From: Bolinopsis microptera
Lineage: Eukaryota; Ctenophora; Tentaculata; Lobata; Bolinopsidae
DNA: 64,000 nt
Assembly: GCF_026151205.1 (NCBI RefSeq)
Contig: NC_087075.1
Coordinates: 6,342,858-6,406,857 of the forward strand
Direction: 5' to 3'
In this document: in pieces, positions 32,201 through 43,999 of the stretch
Numbering within the stretch: the stretch's first letter is position 1
Layout of the letters: the number at the start of each line of letters is the position of its first letter
Program-made: the position numbers and the translations under genes
Notes under the pieces: generated by a model
What the model was told of the DNA's origin: nothing
Database searches by the model: none
The model's input: only the letters and a program-made list of their open reading frames with translations

Positions 32201-32959
32201 TTAGACTGTAATTATAATTAGTAGAATTACACTTTTATCTACAGCAGACAAATTAATACAGGGAAGTGTGGGAAAGTAACTCCTGTATTTAAAGGGTGGA
32301 AATGTAGTGAAAGTTGAGAGAGACGGGCAGACTGTGTTTCTACTGGCATGGTCTTGACTCTTGACAAAAGTTGGTTATATTTTGAATGATCCATATCAAA
32401 TATGGAGTTATGATAATAATATAATGCTACATTATTTATACAGCTTCAAAATTAGTATCGTGACAGAACTTAGCACTAAATATAGCTGATAAATAAGCTA
32501 TATTTATCTGTGACGTTTTTTGGGTGGTAAAAACTGTCGCAAAAGTTTTATTCTGGCAAGATTTTTGTGTGGTATCATAAGTGATGGAGTACAACATTTG
32601 CCGTATAAAATTGAATATTCAATACAATTATTATACCACGTTCTCACGTTAATTATATTCTGCAGAAAATACAAGCATGGCTTCGCAGTGGTTACGATAG
32701 TTGCACACTATATATATAATTAACATTCCAATAATATCTGACAGTGAACTTGAGCTTCTAAATTTAAAATATCTAATCACGTGACACAAACCAACCAACC
32801 CGTGAACAGTACACAGCTAAAAGTTACCTTTGCTCCGAGCCTGTAAAAAGGTCTGAAACACAAATCTCTCCACAGCTTTGTGTCACAACTCAAACGATAC
32901 CAGTATTTGTTAACTTTCTGACACTCTGCTAGGGAATACGCGTCCAAATATCCCAGTAT
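28518..32959 (-). CDS. F-box/WD40 ubiquitin-ligase substrate receptor (5' open)
   Basis: Exons 32828-32959, 32015-32155, 31691-31859, 30412-30524, 29897-30064, 29496-29665, 29296-29380 and 28518-28661 (1,122 nt, stop TGA at 28,518). The first exon encodes an F-box (ILGYLDAYSLAECQKVNKYW...LWRDLC) that should bind SKP1. It is followed by the WRRVFIERYKLQHNWLTGN linker and about seven WD repeats (e.g. RIVSGSSDKTIKVW, KIVSGSYDKTVKLWD) forming a propeller. This order is that of SCF receptors such as FBXW7/beta-TrCP/Met30. The exact orthologue is uncertain. The N-terminus lies upstream. One WD repeat is extended by an insertion (AEGVGWSRSRCTVT). Introns host a Penelope-type fragment and duplicated splice junctions. 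Confidence 0.9.
28655..29125. repeat. duplicated acceptor region and 9-bp array
   Basis: The last F-box/WD40 exon's acceptor region (CACACCTGTAACGTGGTTAT...) with CCAAAATAT repeats (28,693-28,760) recurs, diverged, at about 29,068-29,125 in the same intron (CACACCTGTATAAGTTTAAA...AATATCCAAAATAT). Confidence 0.65.
29239..29287 (+). repeat. poly-G tract (~48 nt with few interruptions)
   Basis: A long G run immediately 3' (minus sense) of the donor of the exon at 29,296-29,380, so the transcript would carry a C-rich run near the 5' splice site. Confidence 0.9.
30552..30935 (+). pseudogene. Penelope-like element GIY-YIG endonuclease fragment
   Basis: This 127-aa ORF opens with VVYIVNDNICKLSYIGCTSD, then LKVRFRNHKSHIKTQ and a later CHFI, followed by ENFWQNQLKTLKHFGGMNVRE. 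The YI...YIG pair, Arg and His-x3-His match the C-terminal GIY-YIG endonuclease of Penelope-like retroelements, and the tail matches their usual ending. The reverse transcriptase part is absent, so this is a 5'-truncated, dead copy. It lies antisense within an F-box/WD40 intron after a (TA)n run. Confidence 0.75.
31363..31735. repeat. 53-bp array of F-box/WD40 exon end and donor (7 copies)
   Basis: Seven copies of a 53-bp unit, the last (31,691-31,735) being the true end of the exon 31691-31859. On the minus strand each reads GGTGCTTGCATCTCAATAAT...GTCAGCG followed by GTTAGT or GTAAGT, i.e. the coding end LHLNNNQLVSG plus the 5' splice site. Two intronic copies carry the consensus GTAAGT, stronger than the GTTAGT of the real junction. 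The spacing is not a multiple of 3, so use of other donors would shift frame. Confidence 0.9.
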
Positions 32960-34770
32960 CTGAAAATAGCAGTTTTAATCACCTGTTAATCAGTTGGTAA
33001 TTAGTAATTACAATATCAATCATTATAAAAACAATGTCATTATTGTAAAGTGGGATGTTTATTCTTGAATAAGGATGTTGAGTAGTTCCGAATTCTGATA
33101 TCTAATGTTGTTTATTTGGAGCCATCTCAGCAGACACCACATGATCTAATATTGAGCCTTGTTGTAAGATAACGATTTATAACTATATATAAATCAGATA
33201 ATACATTAAGAATGTACACACTGAGGAGGAAGTTTCTAGAATATTATATATATAGTGATTATTTGAATTGCTTAATAGTGACATAATTTGTAAGGTGATA
33301 TCTATACGATATAATTTGATAACTGTACATAGAGATTAGAGATGCCTCAACACGGTACCTACCCCTTAGTTCCATACGCAAACAATACAGTGAACAAATT
33401 CACATTTTATTTGCGAAATAAAATTGTACGGGCGAATTAATTTGCACACAGTAATCGATACGTGTATCGGTGGTGCCGGGCAGGATTAGGACTGCAGCTA
33501 CTCGAGTTTTAATTAGGATACACAAACAGAAACTTGGGTGCGGACAACAAAATGCAATTATAATATCGATTACGACCACAGCGAGTATATTATTTGAGTG
33601 AGAAAAATTTAATACGTGAGCACGTTCACGATTTTATAAAGCTCAATTAATTAATTGAGTGAATCGAAAAAAGAGAACCAAAAAATAGGACATATTTTTT
33701 TGAGCGTAGGGATGGTAGGGATATCGTTTAGTGTGTTATACAGTAATATTAATAATACACTACATATTTTACAATACAATACTATTACTAATATAACAAG
33801 AAATACACTACATTTACAATACACACGCGCTACCTATCTGTAGATATCTGTATTTATTAGACGTTCTTCCTTGTTATTGTACTTTTAAAAGTGTTAATTT
33901 ATTTGATTTGTCACTTAAAACAAAGAATATGTGGATCAAGGTAAGGTAATAAATATGTGTGAATATGAACACAGTATAATAAATGACAACCTTACATCCA
34001 AAGAGATAGACAAAGTAGAACTTAAGGCAACATAACGAATATATAATATGGATTAATATTATAGTGGGAAATCAATTATAAAGCATTTAAACAAGAGTGA
34101 AATGGCTCATTATTATAGCACACATAACGCTGAAACGAACAGGGGTTATATTTAAACTTATCATAATCTTATTTTATGATAAACCATCCAGATTATTGGA
34201 TGATTTATTTGGTTATTGCTTGCTTATTGAAACTTATTATCTCCTGCTTCAAGAAGTTATTATGGAAACTACGAACTGAACTCATACGACTCGATGATAC
34301 TAACTTCCTATTCTTGTTCATAGTATGATACGTTGTTTGTGTTATGTGTATATGGTTCACTATTCAGTGAGGGTGTGCTATCTATGTCATACCTAATTAT
34401 AATATAGTCCTGTCCAATGTCCATGGTGTCAGTTCATGTTTGAATGTTTCAGTTTGATGTTATTGTATAAAGGTGTTTTGAGCACTACAGCGTTCTAGGG
34501 ATCAGGCCCTCGATACTAAGGGCTGAGTGCTTGAAGATGCAAATGGCAGACATTCCACCAAATCCCGCCAGCACCCCTAACATCATTCAGAAGCTTATGG
34601 ATCTGAAGAAAACCATTACCTGGTCCTACTTAGCCATGAAAAGGCAATAGACATTGGTAAAGTTATATAATACAAATTTGCAGAAAACCCGAGAAGAGTG
34701 GTTTTGAAGTAATTTAACTGTTTTTTTGTAACCCTACATTCTAAAATGGTCGAGATTGAACTGTTAATTA
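32960..34770. other. AT-rich non-coding
   Basis: Upstream exons of the F-box/WD40 gene must exist here or beyond 34 kb, but I could not identify one. A GC-rich scrap near 34,835-34,930 stands out from its surroundings and looks like transposon debris. Confidence 0.4.
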
Positions 34771-35069
34771 ACATTGTTGTTTTACTCTAGAAACAGAAGA
34801 AATCCCTTAATAGAAACAGCCATCGATATATATAGCTGCGCCCCCGAACCCCTGCCGTGGCTCCTTCGGTGGCGCTTTGCGCCACGTCACCCTCCCAGAA
34901 TTTCACAGCTGGATCCATGCCTGCTGAACTGTAAGGGTGGTATGGGCTTCAAATATGTTGCAACATTCCTAACACAAAATTGTTGCTTATTGTCCAACAT
35001 GATCCACTTCTTAAAATAACGAGCTGCAATCTTCATAAAGGCAGATTTATTTTATTGTGATATCAAGTA

Positions 35070-36182
35070 ATTCCTATCCTTAAGGGAGGCTCAAAACTAG
35101 ATGTGAAAAACTACAGACCAATATCATTGCTCTGCACCTTTTCAAAAATCTATGAGAAACTCATGCACAGAAGAGTCCTTGACTTCCTAGAGCGACATAG
35201 CACTTTATTTGAAGGACAATACGGTTTTCGGCGGGTCGGTCGCGTGAACATGCGCTCCTTGATGCAACCAACACGATTAGACACAACCTCTCCAAAAAAG
35301 AGGTCTCTCTACTCCTCCTACTTGATTTTAGCAAAGCGTTTGATGTAATTTCCCACGATATTTTCTTAGACAAACTGTATCATTATGGTATAAGAGGACT
35401 AGCACACCAATGGTTCAAGTCTTATTTAAGTTCCAGGAGTCAGTATGTTTCAATAGGGGGCACAAATTCTTCCTCACAGTCCATGAGACATGGAGTGCCG
35501 CAAGGCAGTATTCTAGGACCTTTACTTTTCATAATATATATCAATGACATGCCAAAAATCAAATCGTACGCTAAATTTGTTTTATATGCTGACGACGCAA
35601 ACATAATTATATCAGGTAAAAATCATCAAGAATTACTACAAAAGATGACATAATTTTCACCTTTATTGATAAACTGGGTAGATCAAAATGGTCTTTCGTT
35701 AAACCTTAAGAAAACGTGCTACATGCTCCTCAACACCTGACGTAAATATTCAAATTGCAGGCACCACTATTGAGCGAAAAACTGAGGCCCGATTTCTTGG
35801 CGTAATTGTTGACGAAAAATTGACCTGGACCAGTCACATTACTGCTCTTAAATCGAAAATGATGCGGTATATTGGTATTATGTACAAAATAAAAAGTCGG
35901 CTGCCGATTAAAGTTAGACTCCAGATATACCAAAGCTTTGTACAGTCTCATATAAACTATTGTTCATTGATATGGGGTTTTGCTGCAAAAAGCCATATAG
36001 ATGCTATATTCAGCAAACAGAAGCAAGGAATAAGGGCTATTATGCCTGGCTTCGTAAACTACTACTTTAAGGAAGGTGCCTTACCACAACACACAAAGCC
36101 ATTTTTCAGTGAACATGAAATTCTCACTGTGCATGGTCTTATCGTTTACAACTCAATTTCAACTGAAACGAATATAATCTAA
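35070..36182 (+). pseudogene. non-LTR retrotransposon reverse transcriptase, broken
   Basis: Pieces in shifting frames give the reverse transcriptase in order: KNYRPISLLCTFSKIYEKL, FEGQYGFR, LLDFSKAFDVISHDIF, HGVPQGSILGPLLFIIYIND, the catalytic YADD (35,586-35,600), and the thumb/C-terminal region (IQIAGTTIERKTEARFLGVI to WGFAAKSHIDAIFSKQKQGI). At least two frameshifts and one stop disrupt it. It belongs to the jockey/CR1-like LINE class, and no 5' ORF or endonuclease is present. Confidence 0.85.
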
Positions 36183-37716
36183 GTTTAAATTAAGTCTATT
36201 GTCTAATTAATCGCATGCAACAGGGAGCAGTATGAAAATCACACAACCCAGCATATATAGAAAATACACTAAATGACACGAATTTAAATAACAACTTGCA
36301 ATTACTGACTACCAATATAATAACCGCTCGCAAAACTACCCCCACTTAGCGTAGATAAGCAAGCATTTCACTGCCGCTAAATTCCTTTTCCATACATTTA
36401 TCTCAATCGCGCGCTCATAATTACTGTAAGCGCTGAGTTACCGGCCAAAATCATTAATCACTGATGGTAAAATTTTGCACAAAATTTAAAAAACAATAGT
36501 CCAAGCTGTTCAGTGCAAGTCTAAACTTCTTAACCTATAGGATCGATATTATGGATGTGTAATATCATGTGTAGCGTGAAGCGTCGTGTTTTTAAATCTG
36601 TAGTTCATAGTACTTCATGATCACAGTGTACTTTTTGATAACAGTGTGCAGTGCCCTTTCCAGAGGGTTAAAAAAAAAAAGAATTTTTAACATTACTATT
36701 TTCTATCTATTACTGTTTGTATTATAATTTTGAGTAAACATTAATCGAGTAAACCGCTCGATTCCCAATCAATCAGTAGCTCTTCTTATATCTCCGAACC
36801 ACTACATCATTCTTTAGCATAATGCGTTGCTCTTACAACTTTACTTATAGTTTATTTATATCATGCAAGGAAGAATGCCTCAATTCTGCTTGTAATTATC
36901 AGTGATAATAACGTCGGGGGAAAGTTGGCAGAACGGCGGTAAAAGGCGTTAGTTATAGGTAAAAGATTAAATAAAGACATATTTATAAAGGAGCTAGAGG
37001 AATGTCAGGAATGTCTGATATTATTCCGTATCAGACAGTGCAGATGTAGAGCCAGATAATCTGAGGTTCTGCCGCTGTTCTGGTGTCCACTTGTACGACC
37101 ACTATTCTAATTTACCATACCAATTTACTACGAGATGTTGGGCCTACTAAGATACCGAGATTACAGAGCATCTCACAGAACTTAATGATAGAATACAATA
37201 TGAAGTTTACAGATTGGAACATTTCTTATTAGTTGTAGAATGATGATATTATCTGAAAACGGTGGCTATATCAAACTGGGCAGTGGGCACCCGGTACAAC
37301 AAAATCTACAACTTTAACAGTACAGAGTGAAGACAGGTTCTGGAAATTGTCCAAGAAACGTGCTGGAACTTTGTCAGCGCCTGCAAGACTGGCACGTGCC
37401 AACTGCCAAGCAGATCTTTAGTTTTTTTGTTAAGTTATAGGTCACGTGACATTTTTGACCAATGCGTGTCATAGTAGTAGGTCATGTGATACGCGTCATC
37501 AGAACACGTGACATGATAAACCAGCACACGGAATAAAGACGAGATATCACTCAACAAAACCAAACTAGAACTGGGTTGAGTGAATAGGAGAAGGAATTAT
37601 TTACAAAGTGGGAAAAACAGCGGTATGGATCAAAATAACACCGCCCCTTATTTTCTATATCCCCTCCCTTGGCAGTATCCCGGAGGAGTTTATACAGCCA
37701 TTAAACAAAAACCCAC
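36183..37716. other. non-coding, E-box cluster at 37,441-37,512
   Basis: No exon was recognised. GGTCACGTGAC at 37,441 and ACACGTGAC at about 37,505 match E-box/CLEAR-type palindromes, so this may be a regulatory patch. The link to any gene is unknown. Confidence 0.35.
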
Positions 37717-39004
37717 CTCTAAGCTGAGTCCAGGTGGCAACCAGTAAAGTATATCAGTACAGTTGTGTGGACAGTTAGCATGAAGTATTGGAGCCATCAG
37801 GGTCGACAACAGGTGGGTTTGGGGAGAGTTGGAAATTTCTAGAAGTTGTTTTAAAAAGTCGTTCTTCTGGGCGTCATCAAATTCTTCGTACCATCCCAGC
37901 ATTGTTCGTAGATGTGTGTGAAACTGCACTGTCGGAACTCCTTGCTGAAGAGGGTGCAATTATGGTTTTATGTGGAAATGAAATAAATATCAAATATTGT
38001 AGGGTAAGAAATTGTTAATATGTATAATAATATAAGTCCTGCAATACGAAATAAACTGAGTGTTTATGGTTGATGATTTGTTCAACGTTTAAAAAATTTC
38101 GTGGAATGTTAATAATCACCCGTGTTTCAATGCGAAGAATCGTTTTCATAATATGATTACTGAAAATAGCAAGGGGAAGTAAGGAAAGGGCCCACAAACC
38201 CGGGGTCGTCGGAAGCGTTTCCTCCGCCCAAATGACAGAAGAGGGCTGTCTTCCTCTACACTGCACCTCTTAGTCGAGTCAGGGCATGACCTATGGAATA
38301 TTGCTGTCTTTAGATCAAGTTATGAAGGAATTCTTATCGACAATGCCAGCGCGGAATTATTTACATACCACATCTTCGTAAATTAAATAGTTAATCAAAA
38401 CTGTTTACATAGACGATGTACAGGAATATAGTTTTGATTAAGTACATTGAACGTAAAATATTTGAAGTTCGGCCAATAAATTTTTGCTGGAATGTAGCAT
38501 TTAACCACGAACCTTCTAACATGACAGTTTCTAGTTTCAGCACTCAGAAAGGAAGAAGTACTGTCTCCAGCAGAAGTACTGTCTCCAGCAGATTCAGGGA
38601 CATTCTCGACTTCAGAGCTGCAGTTGGAAGGAGGTAAACTCGTCTTCCGAGTCAGGGTAACATCTGTTGTCAGGGATTGGGAACCAGGCGAGATCATTGA
38701 TGAACTGAAAATATCTAAATTTCATTAAAATTCGTAGAATCGTTTGGATCCCATGACGGTTACTTTAGTAAAATCATATAACAAATTCACGATAAAGAAA
38801 AATGCATACTTATCACACTCACGGTCTGGTTGATTTCTCAGGAATAGTAAGAGAAAGAAGGGGACAGGGGGTGTTCCAGGACCGGCGGTTATCACCAGCT
38901 CGACAGGAACAACAAACCGGACAGTGGCAAACAGGTGTGTTGGAAAGTTGAGGGAGGGAGCGGGAGAGATGTTGGACCGGGGCTTGGAGGGGCTTCTTCA
39001 TCAT
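37717..39004 (-). CDS. unassigned multi-exon gene
   Basis: Three candidate exons: about 38823-39004 (donor CC/GTGAGT), 38513-38704 (Ser/Thr/Glu-rich, with a 21-bp duplication giving AGDSTSAGDSTS) and 37717-37944. The last has the most protein-like sequence: FHTHLRTMLGWYEEFDDAQK, FLKQLLEISNSPQ, HLLSTLMAPILHANCPHNC and ILYWLPPGLSLE, with donor GAG/GTGGGT. Its plan (helical segment then LPPxLS) loosely resembles the region before the F-box in FBXO16-like proteins, which is weak inference. The junction between the second and third exon is out of phase, so an exon is missing or misplaced. Confidence 0.4.
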
Positions 39005-39049
39005 GAAGCTAGTGGAGGTTTTAATCGTTAATAGTTATAATGATATCTA

Positions 39050-39170
39050 ATTACGACACATACTTCTATCCCCTGAAACTTGGATGCACTGTTGCGTAGA
39101 ATTATGTGAGTTATTCAAGAGTTGCGTATGGGCAGCGAATTTTGGTTAATCCTGTACAATAATCATGACC
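39050..39170. repeat. degraded mariner terminal repeat
   Basis: Matches the terminal repeat of the 14,060-16,963 element at low identity (AATTATGTGAGTTATTCAAG, GTTGCGTATGGGCAG). Another relic is at about 63,056-63,130. Confidence 0.5.
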
Positions 39171-39599
39171 TTATATGGTAATATAAACTTGATTCATGAC
39201 TAGTAAGACATTCTATTAGTAATTTGAGGGTCAGTAGCAATACAATAAAGCGATTATATAATGAAGTTTTACTCTGATCATACAAATAAAATTATACCAG
39301 GATTACTAGCCTGAGCCAAATTATGATAAAAAATGATTAAAATTAAAATATTTCCATGGATAAAAAGCACAACATAAAAAATTGTGGGGGGTTCAGCCAC
39401 ATTTTCACTCATCCCCAAACCCAAATTTCGCGTTGTTTTTGGAGTTTAACAGTGTATGAATTAAAAGCGTGTTCTGGATTTACAGTATAAATTGTTGAGC
39501 AAAGGAATTAAAAGTATATACCATTATCAAACTGTAATAGTGGCAATACTGCAACTATCATCACATTCTAAAAACAAAGATCACACTGATTTTAACGGA

Positions 39600-41735
39600 T
39601 CAAAATTTGCTCTTGAATTCTTGTAACTTATCCGCACTAAGATTTATGTAGCCTCTTCCTCTACCCATACACTTTCTGGACTCAGGTAGCCCACTCTTCT
39701 CTTTTCCATGCTCAGAGAATTTGTTGGTAACTTCTTCAGGACTCATGAACATACTTCTCCCTTCTGTAAGATCACGTGGTATGTGAGTTTCTTTTTTAGC
39801 CTGGAAGAGTTTCTCTGGACTAGCTTCCGGAAACTTCTCCATGAGGCTAAAAGTAGGAATGTCCTGTCTTTTAGTTGGACATATTACGGCACATGGTTTA
39901 TTGATACTGATGGGCAAATTTGCGATATTTGCTTGTGATATAACTGGAGAGATTCTGGGACGTTGCTGACAGAAACCTCTTCCCATACCAGGTTCAAGGG
40001 GAGCAATGTTGGCTTGTCTGGTAAGTTCCGCTTCTATTTTAGCAAGAGCTTGTCTCTTCTTAGCAGACTTCTTTTTGGAAGATTTACTAACTTTTGGACC
40101 CTGGTTTGCAGGCTCTTGTGATTTTTTGTACAGTTGCAAAATCTCATTTGGTTTGTAAATTACACTTTCTGGTGCTTCAACAGGTAAAGTATCATGTGAC
40201 TCCTCAACAACTCCAGATTTTGTGACATGACTGAAGAATGCACACTCAGTGTGCCTATCTTTGCAAGTGAAATTGGTATCAATATCAGTGAAATTGGTTG
40301 TACCAACCAAGGTTTCAAGCTCGTTTGGCAGTTCTCTGGCACTGATGTTATGTTCTGTCATCCAACTGAATGCTTGTTTTATTCTAGCTGTAACTTGCTG
40401 ACTATGATTAATGGTTTCATTAGAATAGTTCATAGTGTACCTCACTTCAATTCTCTTGTTCTCTATGAATAAAGGGTCAGTTCTAAATGCTTTAAGAGCA
40501 GCAGCAGCATCAGCATCACAATGAAATACGACAAATGCACTGATTCCTGAAACGATAAATATACAGGGTGGGCCAAAAGTCAGTGTGCAAACGTTGGGTC
40601 TTATACCTCCGCCGTGTTTTATATTTGAGAGCTGTTGCTTTGTAGATGGCATACTGTACTTACTGGTTCGAGGACTCCGTCGTCAAAATTTGAAAATTTG
40701 AATATTTTAGACCACGCCCATTCAAGATTAAAACACCTATATTGTTTTCTCTGAACATGCTGAACGCCTAATTTTTTCAGAAACGGTAGATTATCAAATG
40801 TTGCATATGATCTGAAAACATGAGGCAAAACGGGTTAGAAATGACGAAGTTATCAAGCATTTTGTGTATCTCGTTAACAAAATTGACTGGGTGATTATGT
40901 GACACCGTGACACGACACCTTAATTGGGCACCCTTAACAATTCCCATAATGTTTAACGGGGTAGTTAACGGGGTCACCTTATCACGTGATTAGGTAAACC
41001 AATCACCTGATCACACGTAATGAATAAACTCGTTATGCTTCATATCTCGGTCATCTGAGAAGCTACAATTCTAATTTTTTCAGGACAAACGTAATTCGAA
41101 TGGCCAAACACAATTCAATAACATTTAGCTTGATCCGACTATCCTAACTATCAAATAAATGTGAAAATGAACCTCCATTTGAAAAAAATGAACGCGAATA
41201 TTTTTCGAGTTGACAAATTCCTCGAACCAGTGGTGGTACTAAGTCATACCAGAAGGAAGTATTTCAATTGGGCACTCAGTGACTGAGCTATTAAGGCCAA
41301 CGTTTGCACACTGACTTTTGGCCCACCCTGTATATTTCTATTAGGTAAAATGAATCAGAATGAGACACAATAACTGTTATTTAAATAAAAATGGGATGAC
41401 AAATTAATGGGATAGATCGAGATAATCTTGATCAATTCTATCAATATTAATCAAATACATGCAATGGATGAACAACAGCTCTAAGTAAATATGGATAATT
41501 TGGATGAGATTATCATTTACCTTTTACTCCTTTGTGAAGTCTAACATCTTTGCACTGAACACCTGTAGGTTGAAGGAGAGCTTGAACTTTAGCAGGATTG
41601 GCATCAGGAGGGAGTGGGGTAAAGAATAGCTCATGAAACCGTGTTCCCATAATTGTTTTCCGGTGGGCTTCCTTGTATCTTGAAGTTGGGGCCTCCTTGT
41701 ATCTTGAAGTTGGTCTCTTTCCATGATTTCTCATA
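39600..41735 (-). CDS. RRM-domain RNA-binding protein (5' open)
   Basis: Exons 41521-41735 and 39600-40546, joined in phase 1 across a MITE-bearing intron. Together they form an RNA-recognition motif: ELFFTPLPPDANPAKVQALL, GVQCKDVRLHKG, then GISAFVVFHCDADAAAALKA (the RNP1-like strand) and IENKRIEVRYT. The rest (about 270 aa) is basic and low-complexity: a Lys-rich patch KSSKKKSAKKRQAL resembling a nuclear signal, and a C-terminal GRGRGYINLSADKLQEFKSK motif. Exon 1 contains a direct repeat (TSRYKEAPTSRYKEA). The ORF across the exon-2 acceptor extends into the MITE, which is not coding. The orthologue is unknown and upstream exons are not located. Confidence 0.7.
40564..41330. mobile_element. 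mariner-like MITE, family B copy 1
   Basis: A 767-bp element with ends CAGGGTGGGCCAAAAGTCAG and its complement, flanked by TA. It has no coding capacity and lies in the intron of the RRM gene. Relatives are at 45,482-46,036 and 52,066-52,768. The first 10 bases match the 14,060 mariner element, suggesting a related transposase mobilised it. Confidence 0.88.
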
Positions 41736-41857
41736 CTGAACAATTATTTTGTCATTATTTTGAATGAATATGAATGAATTGTTCACAGTTTTGAAACAAA
41801 ATCACAATTTTCGATACCAATAAATTTTCCTTCAAACAGTAGCCCGCACAGCAGGGC

Positions 41858-42130
41858 CAGTGGCGTAACGAAGGCCCCAGTCCCCACTGTGTGGGGGCGA
41901 AATCTTAGGGGGGCACCAAATCGTGGGAAAATTTGGAAAAACTTGACTACAGTACTAGCAACACTGATATGAGCGTTTTGCTCTAGAAACACTTTTTTAG
42001 AGATTTTACCGGCGTATCCTCTAAAATCATCTAATTTGCTCAATTTTAGGGAGGGATGCCAAAAGGGGAGGGGGCGCCAACAGGGGGCGCATTTTCAGCA
42101 AGGGCGCCAACAGGCAACGTTACGCCACTG
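41858..42130. mobile_element. hAT-type MITE, copy 2
   Basis: CAGTGGCGTAACG ... CGTTACGCCACTG, with imperfect 8-bp target duplication AGC(A/G)GGGC. It shares the GCGCCAACAGG and TTTACCGGCGTATCCTCTAA blocks with 6,138-6,458 but lacks the long poly-G run. Confidence 0.85.
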
Positions 42131-42151
42131 AGCGGGGCGCTTCAGAAAACA

Positions 42152-43170
42152 ACAAATTCACCCTACTGTAACTTGTAATGGGATCCCAAATTAAGTCCAG
42201 GCTGCACCACCACGAGTTATAGATAAATGTATAAAAACACTTTACTGCAAAGCTAATAAAATTCTTAAACTTGTTCATCAGTATATGAAGAGTAACTTGC
42301 TGCATATCAACATAAAGAAATGTTGTTATATCCACTTTAAGCCGAACTGTAGAAATGAACCAGATTCAAACACCAATGAATTAGAACTGACACTAAATAA
42401 TATAGTAATTAAAAAGGTGGAGGAAACTAAGTTTCTTGGAGTCATTATTGACCAAAAACTGAACTGGGATGCTCACTTAAGAGCGTTAAACCGTAAATTG
42501 AAATGTGAGATAGGTAGACTATGTGGAATTAGACGCTGTGTACCTAAAAAAACTATATAAGGACCTGTACCACACCCTTTTTGAATCACACCTATGTTAT
42601 GGAATATCTGTTTGGGGAGGTGTATCAAATAATAAACTAGAAGCCATATTTAAAACACAAAAGAAATGCATAAGAATTCTCTTTGGTGATAATGATGCAT
42701 ACTTCAATAAGTTCAAAACATGTGCCAGAGTAAGGCCTATCACTAGGGATAAGACCGGTAAAGTTATCAAGCAGATGTTAGGCAAAGATTTCTTTGAACT
42801 AGAACACAGTAAACCAATCTGTAACGAGTATAACTTCCTGACTGTCCACAATCTTCATAAGTTGCACTGTTTACTGGAAATGTTTAAAATTAATAAGTTC
42901 CAATCACCAGTCTCAATGTTCTCTTTATTCAACAGGTCACCAAGACGAGACAACTACTTCATCCCACCCACTCCATCCTCACTATTCATCTATCAATCAA
43001 CTAGTATTTGGAATCACTGCCGTAAGTCAACAAGTGAAATAGACTTCTCCACTCCCATCAGTATATTCAAGAATAATCTTAAGAAATCTTTGTTAGAACT
43101 ACAATCTAAATATGACCGACAGCTTTGGTGCAGTTACAACTTTGATGCAAATGAATTATCATTGAAATAG
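42152..43170 (+). pseudogene. LINE C-terminal reverse transcriptase region
   Basis: Two overlapping frames (42,285-42,560 and 42,523-43,170) carry the post-catalytic part of a LINE polyprotein: IKKVEETKFLGVIIDQKLNW, HTLFESHLCYGISVWGG, EAIFKTQKKCIRILFG and a C-terminal SIWNHCRKS...SIFKNNLKKSLLEL. A frameshift separates them. There is no YADD or endonuclease, so it is a dead 5'-truncated copy. Confidence 0.8.
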
Positions 43171-43396
43171 GTTGATTTAGTAAACATAATCATATGAGTA
43201 AACCACGGTGTTATTGCAAAAAACCATGACAAGGGTATCAGACCTATATTAATCTAAGAGACGACACAAAACGAATCATCATACAACAAATTTTAAAATC
43301 CTGCGGCACAGGATCCTGTTGTTTTCCTACTCTACCTCTCCCAAACCCCTCTCTCCTTCTCCTATCTTCAGGTTTATTCTTCAATTTTTTTTAAAA

Positions 43397-43993
43397 TTAG
43401 ATAGCAGATATAAGTAAAATACAATTTTTTAAGTAACTTGTTATATTACAAATATCATTTATGTACAGTATGAACAGTAGAGGTCCGAGCACACTCCCTT
43501 GGGGGACTCCAAATTCTACAGGTAATTCATCAGATTTTACATCAAGAACGTCCACAAATTGTTTTCTATTAGATAAATAACTAGAGATAAGATTTAGAGC
43601 ATTTCCTCGGATACCATAGTTATTTAATTTTGTTATTAGCTTAGAGTGGTCTAGGGTATCAAAGGCTTTAGAAAGATCTACGAAGACACCTAGTACGTGC
43701 TGCTTTTTGCTAGTTAACGATTCAATATGTTCTACAGAATAATTAAGTGCATGACTAGTGGAATGCCCTTTTCTGAAAACAAATTGGTTTTCATGAATTA
43801 TTCCCTTAGAGGTTAAGAAACTATACAACCTAGCATATATCAGTTTTTCTAGTATTTTCCCAAAAACAGGTAGTGTCGATACGGGTCTATAATTTCCTAA
43901 AAGCTGTTCATCTTCCTTTTTGTAAATCGGACTAATTCTCCCTGTCTTAAGTTCTTCATATTTTCTTTTAAATGAAGTAATGGCATTATACAT
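43397..43993 (-). pseudogene. LINE reverse transcriptase N-terminal half
   Basis: A 198-aa open stretch with NYRPVSTLPVFGKILEKLIY, FRKGHSTSHALNYSVEHI, GVFVDLSKAFDTLDHSKLIT, and GVPQGSVLGPLLFILYINDI, ending just before the YADD box. The catalytic Asp pair is therefore absent. The orientation is opposite to the fragment at 42,152-43,170. Confidence 0.85.
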
Positions 43994-43999
43994 TGTTTG

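Noticed and set aside
39600..40652. 350-aa single-exon protein starting at 40,652
   Set aside because: The first ~35 codons lie in the MITE and intron upstream of a clear acceptor at 40,547. The true sequence joins to the exon at 41,521-41,735.
42152..43993. Twin-primed (5'-inverted) single LINE insertion
   Set aside because: The two halves are oppositely oriented, but the reverse transcriptase N-terminal half lies on the wrong side for twin priming. They are more likely separate insertions.
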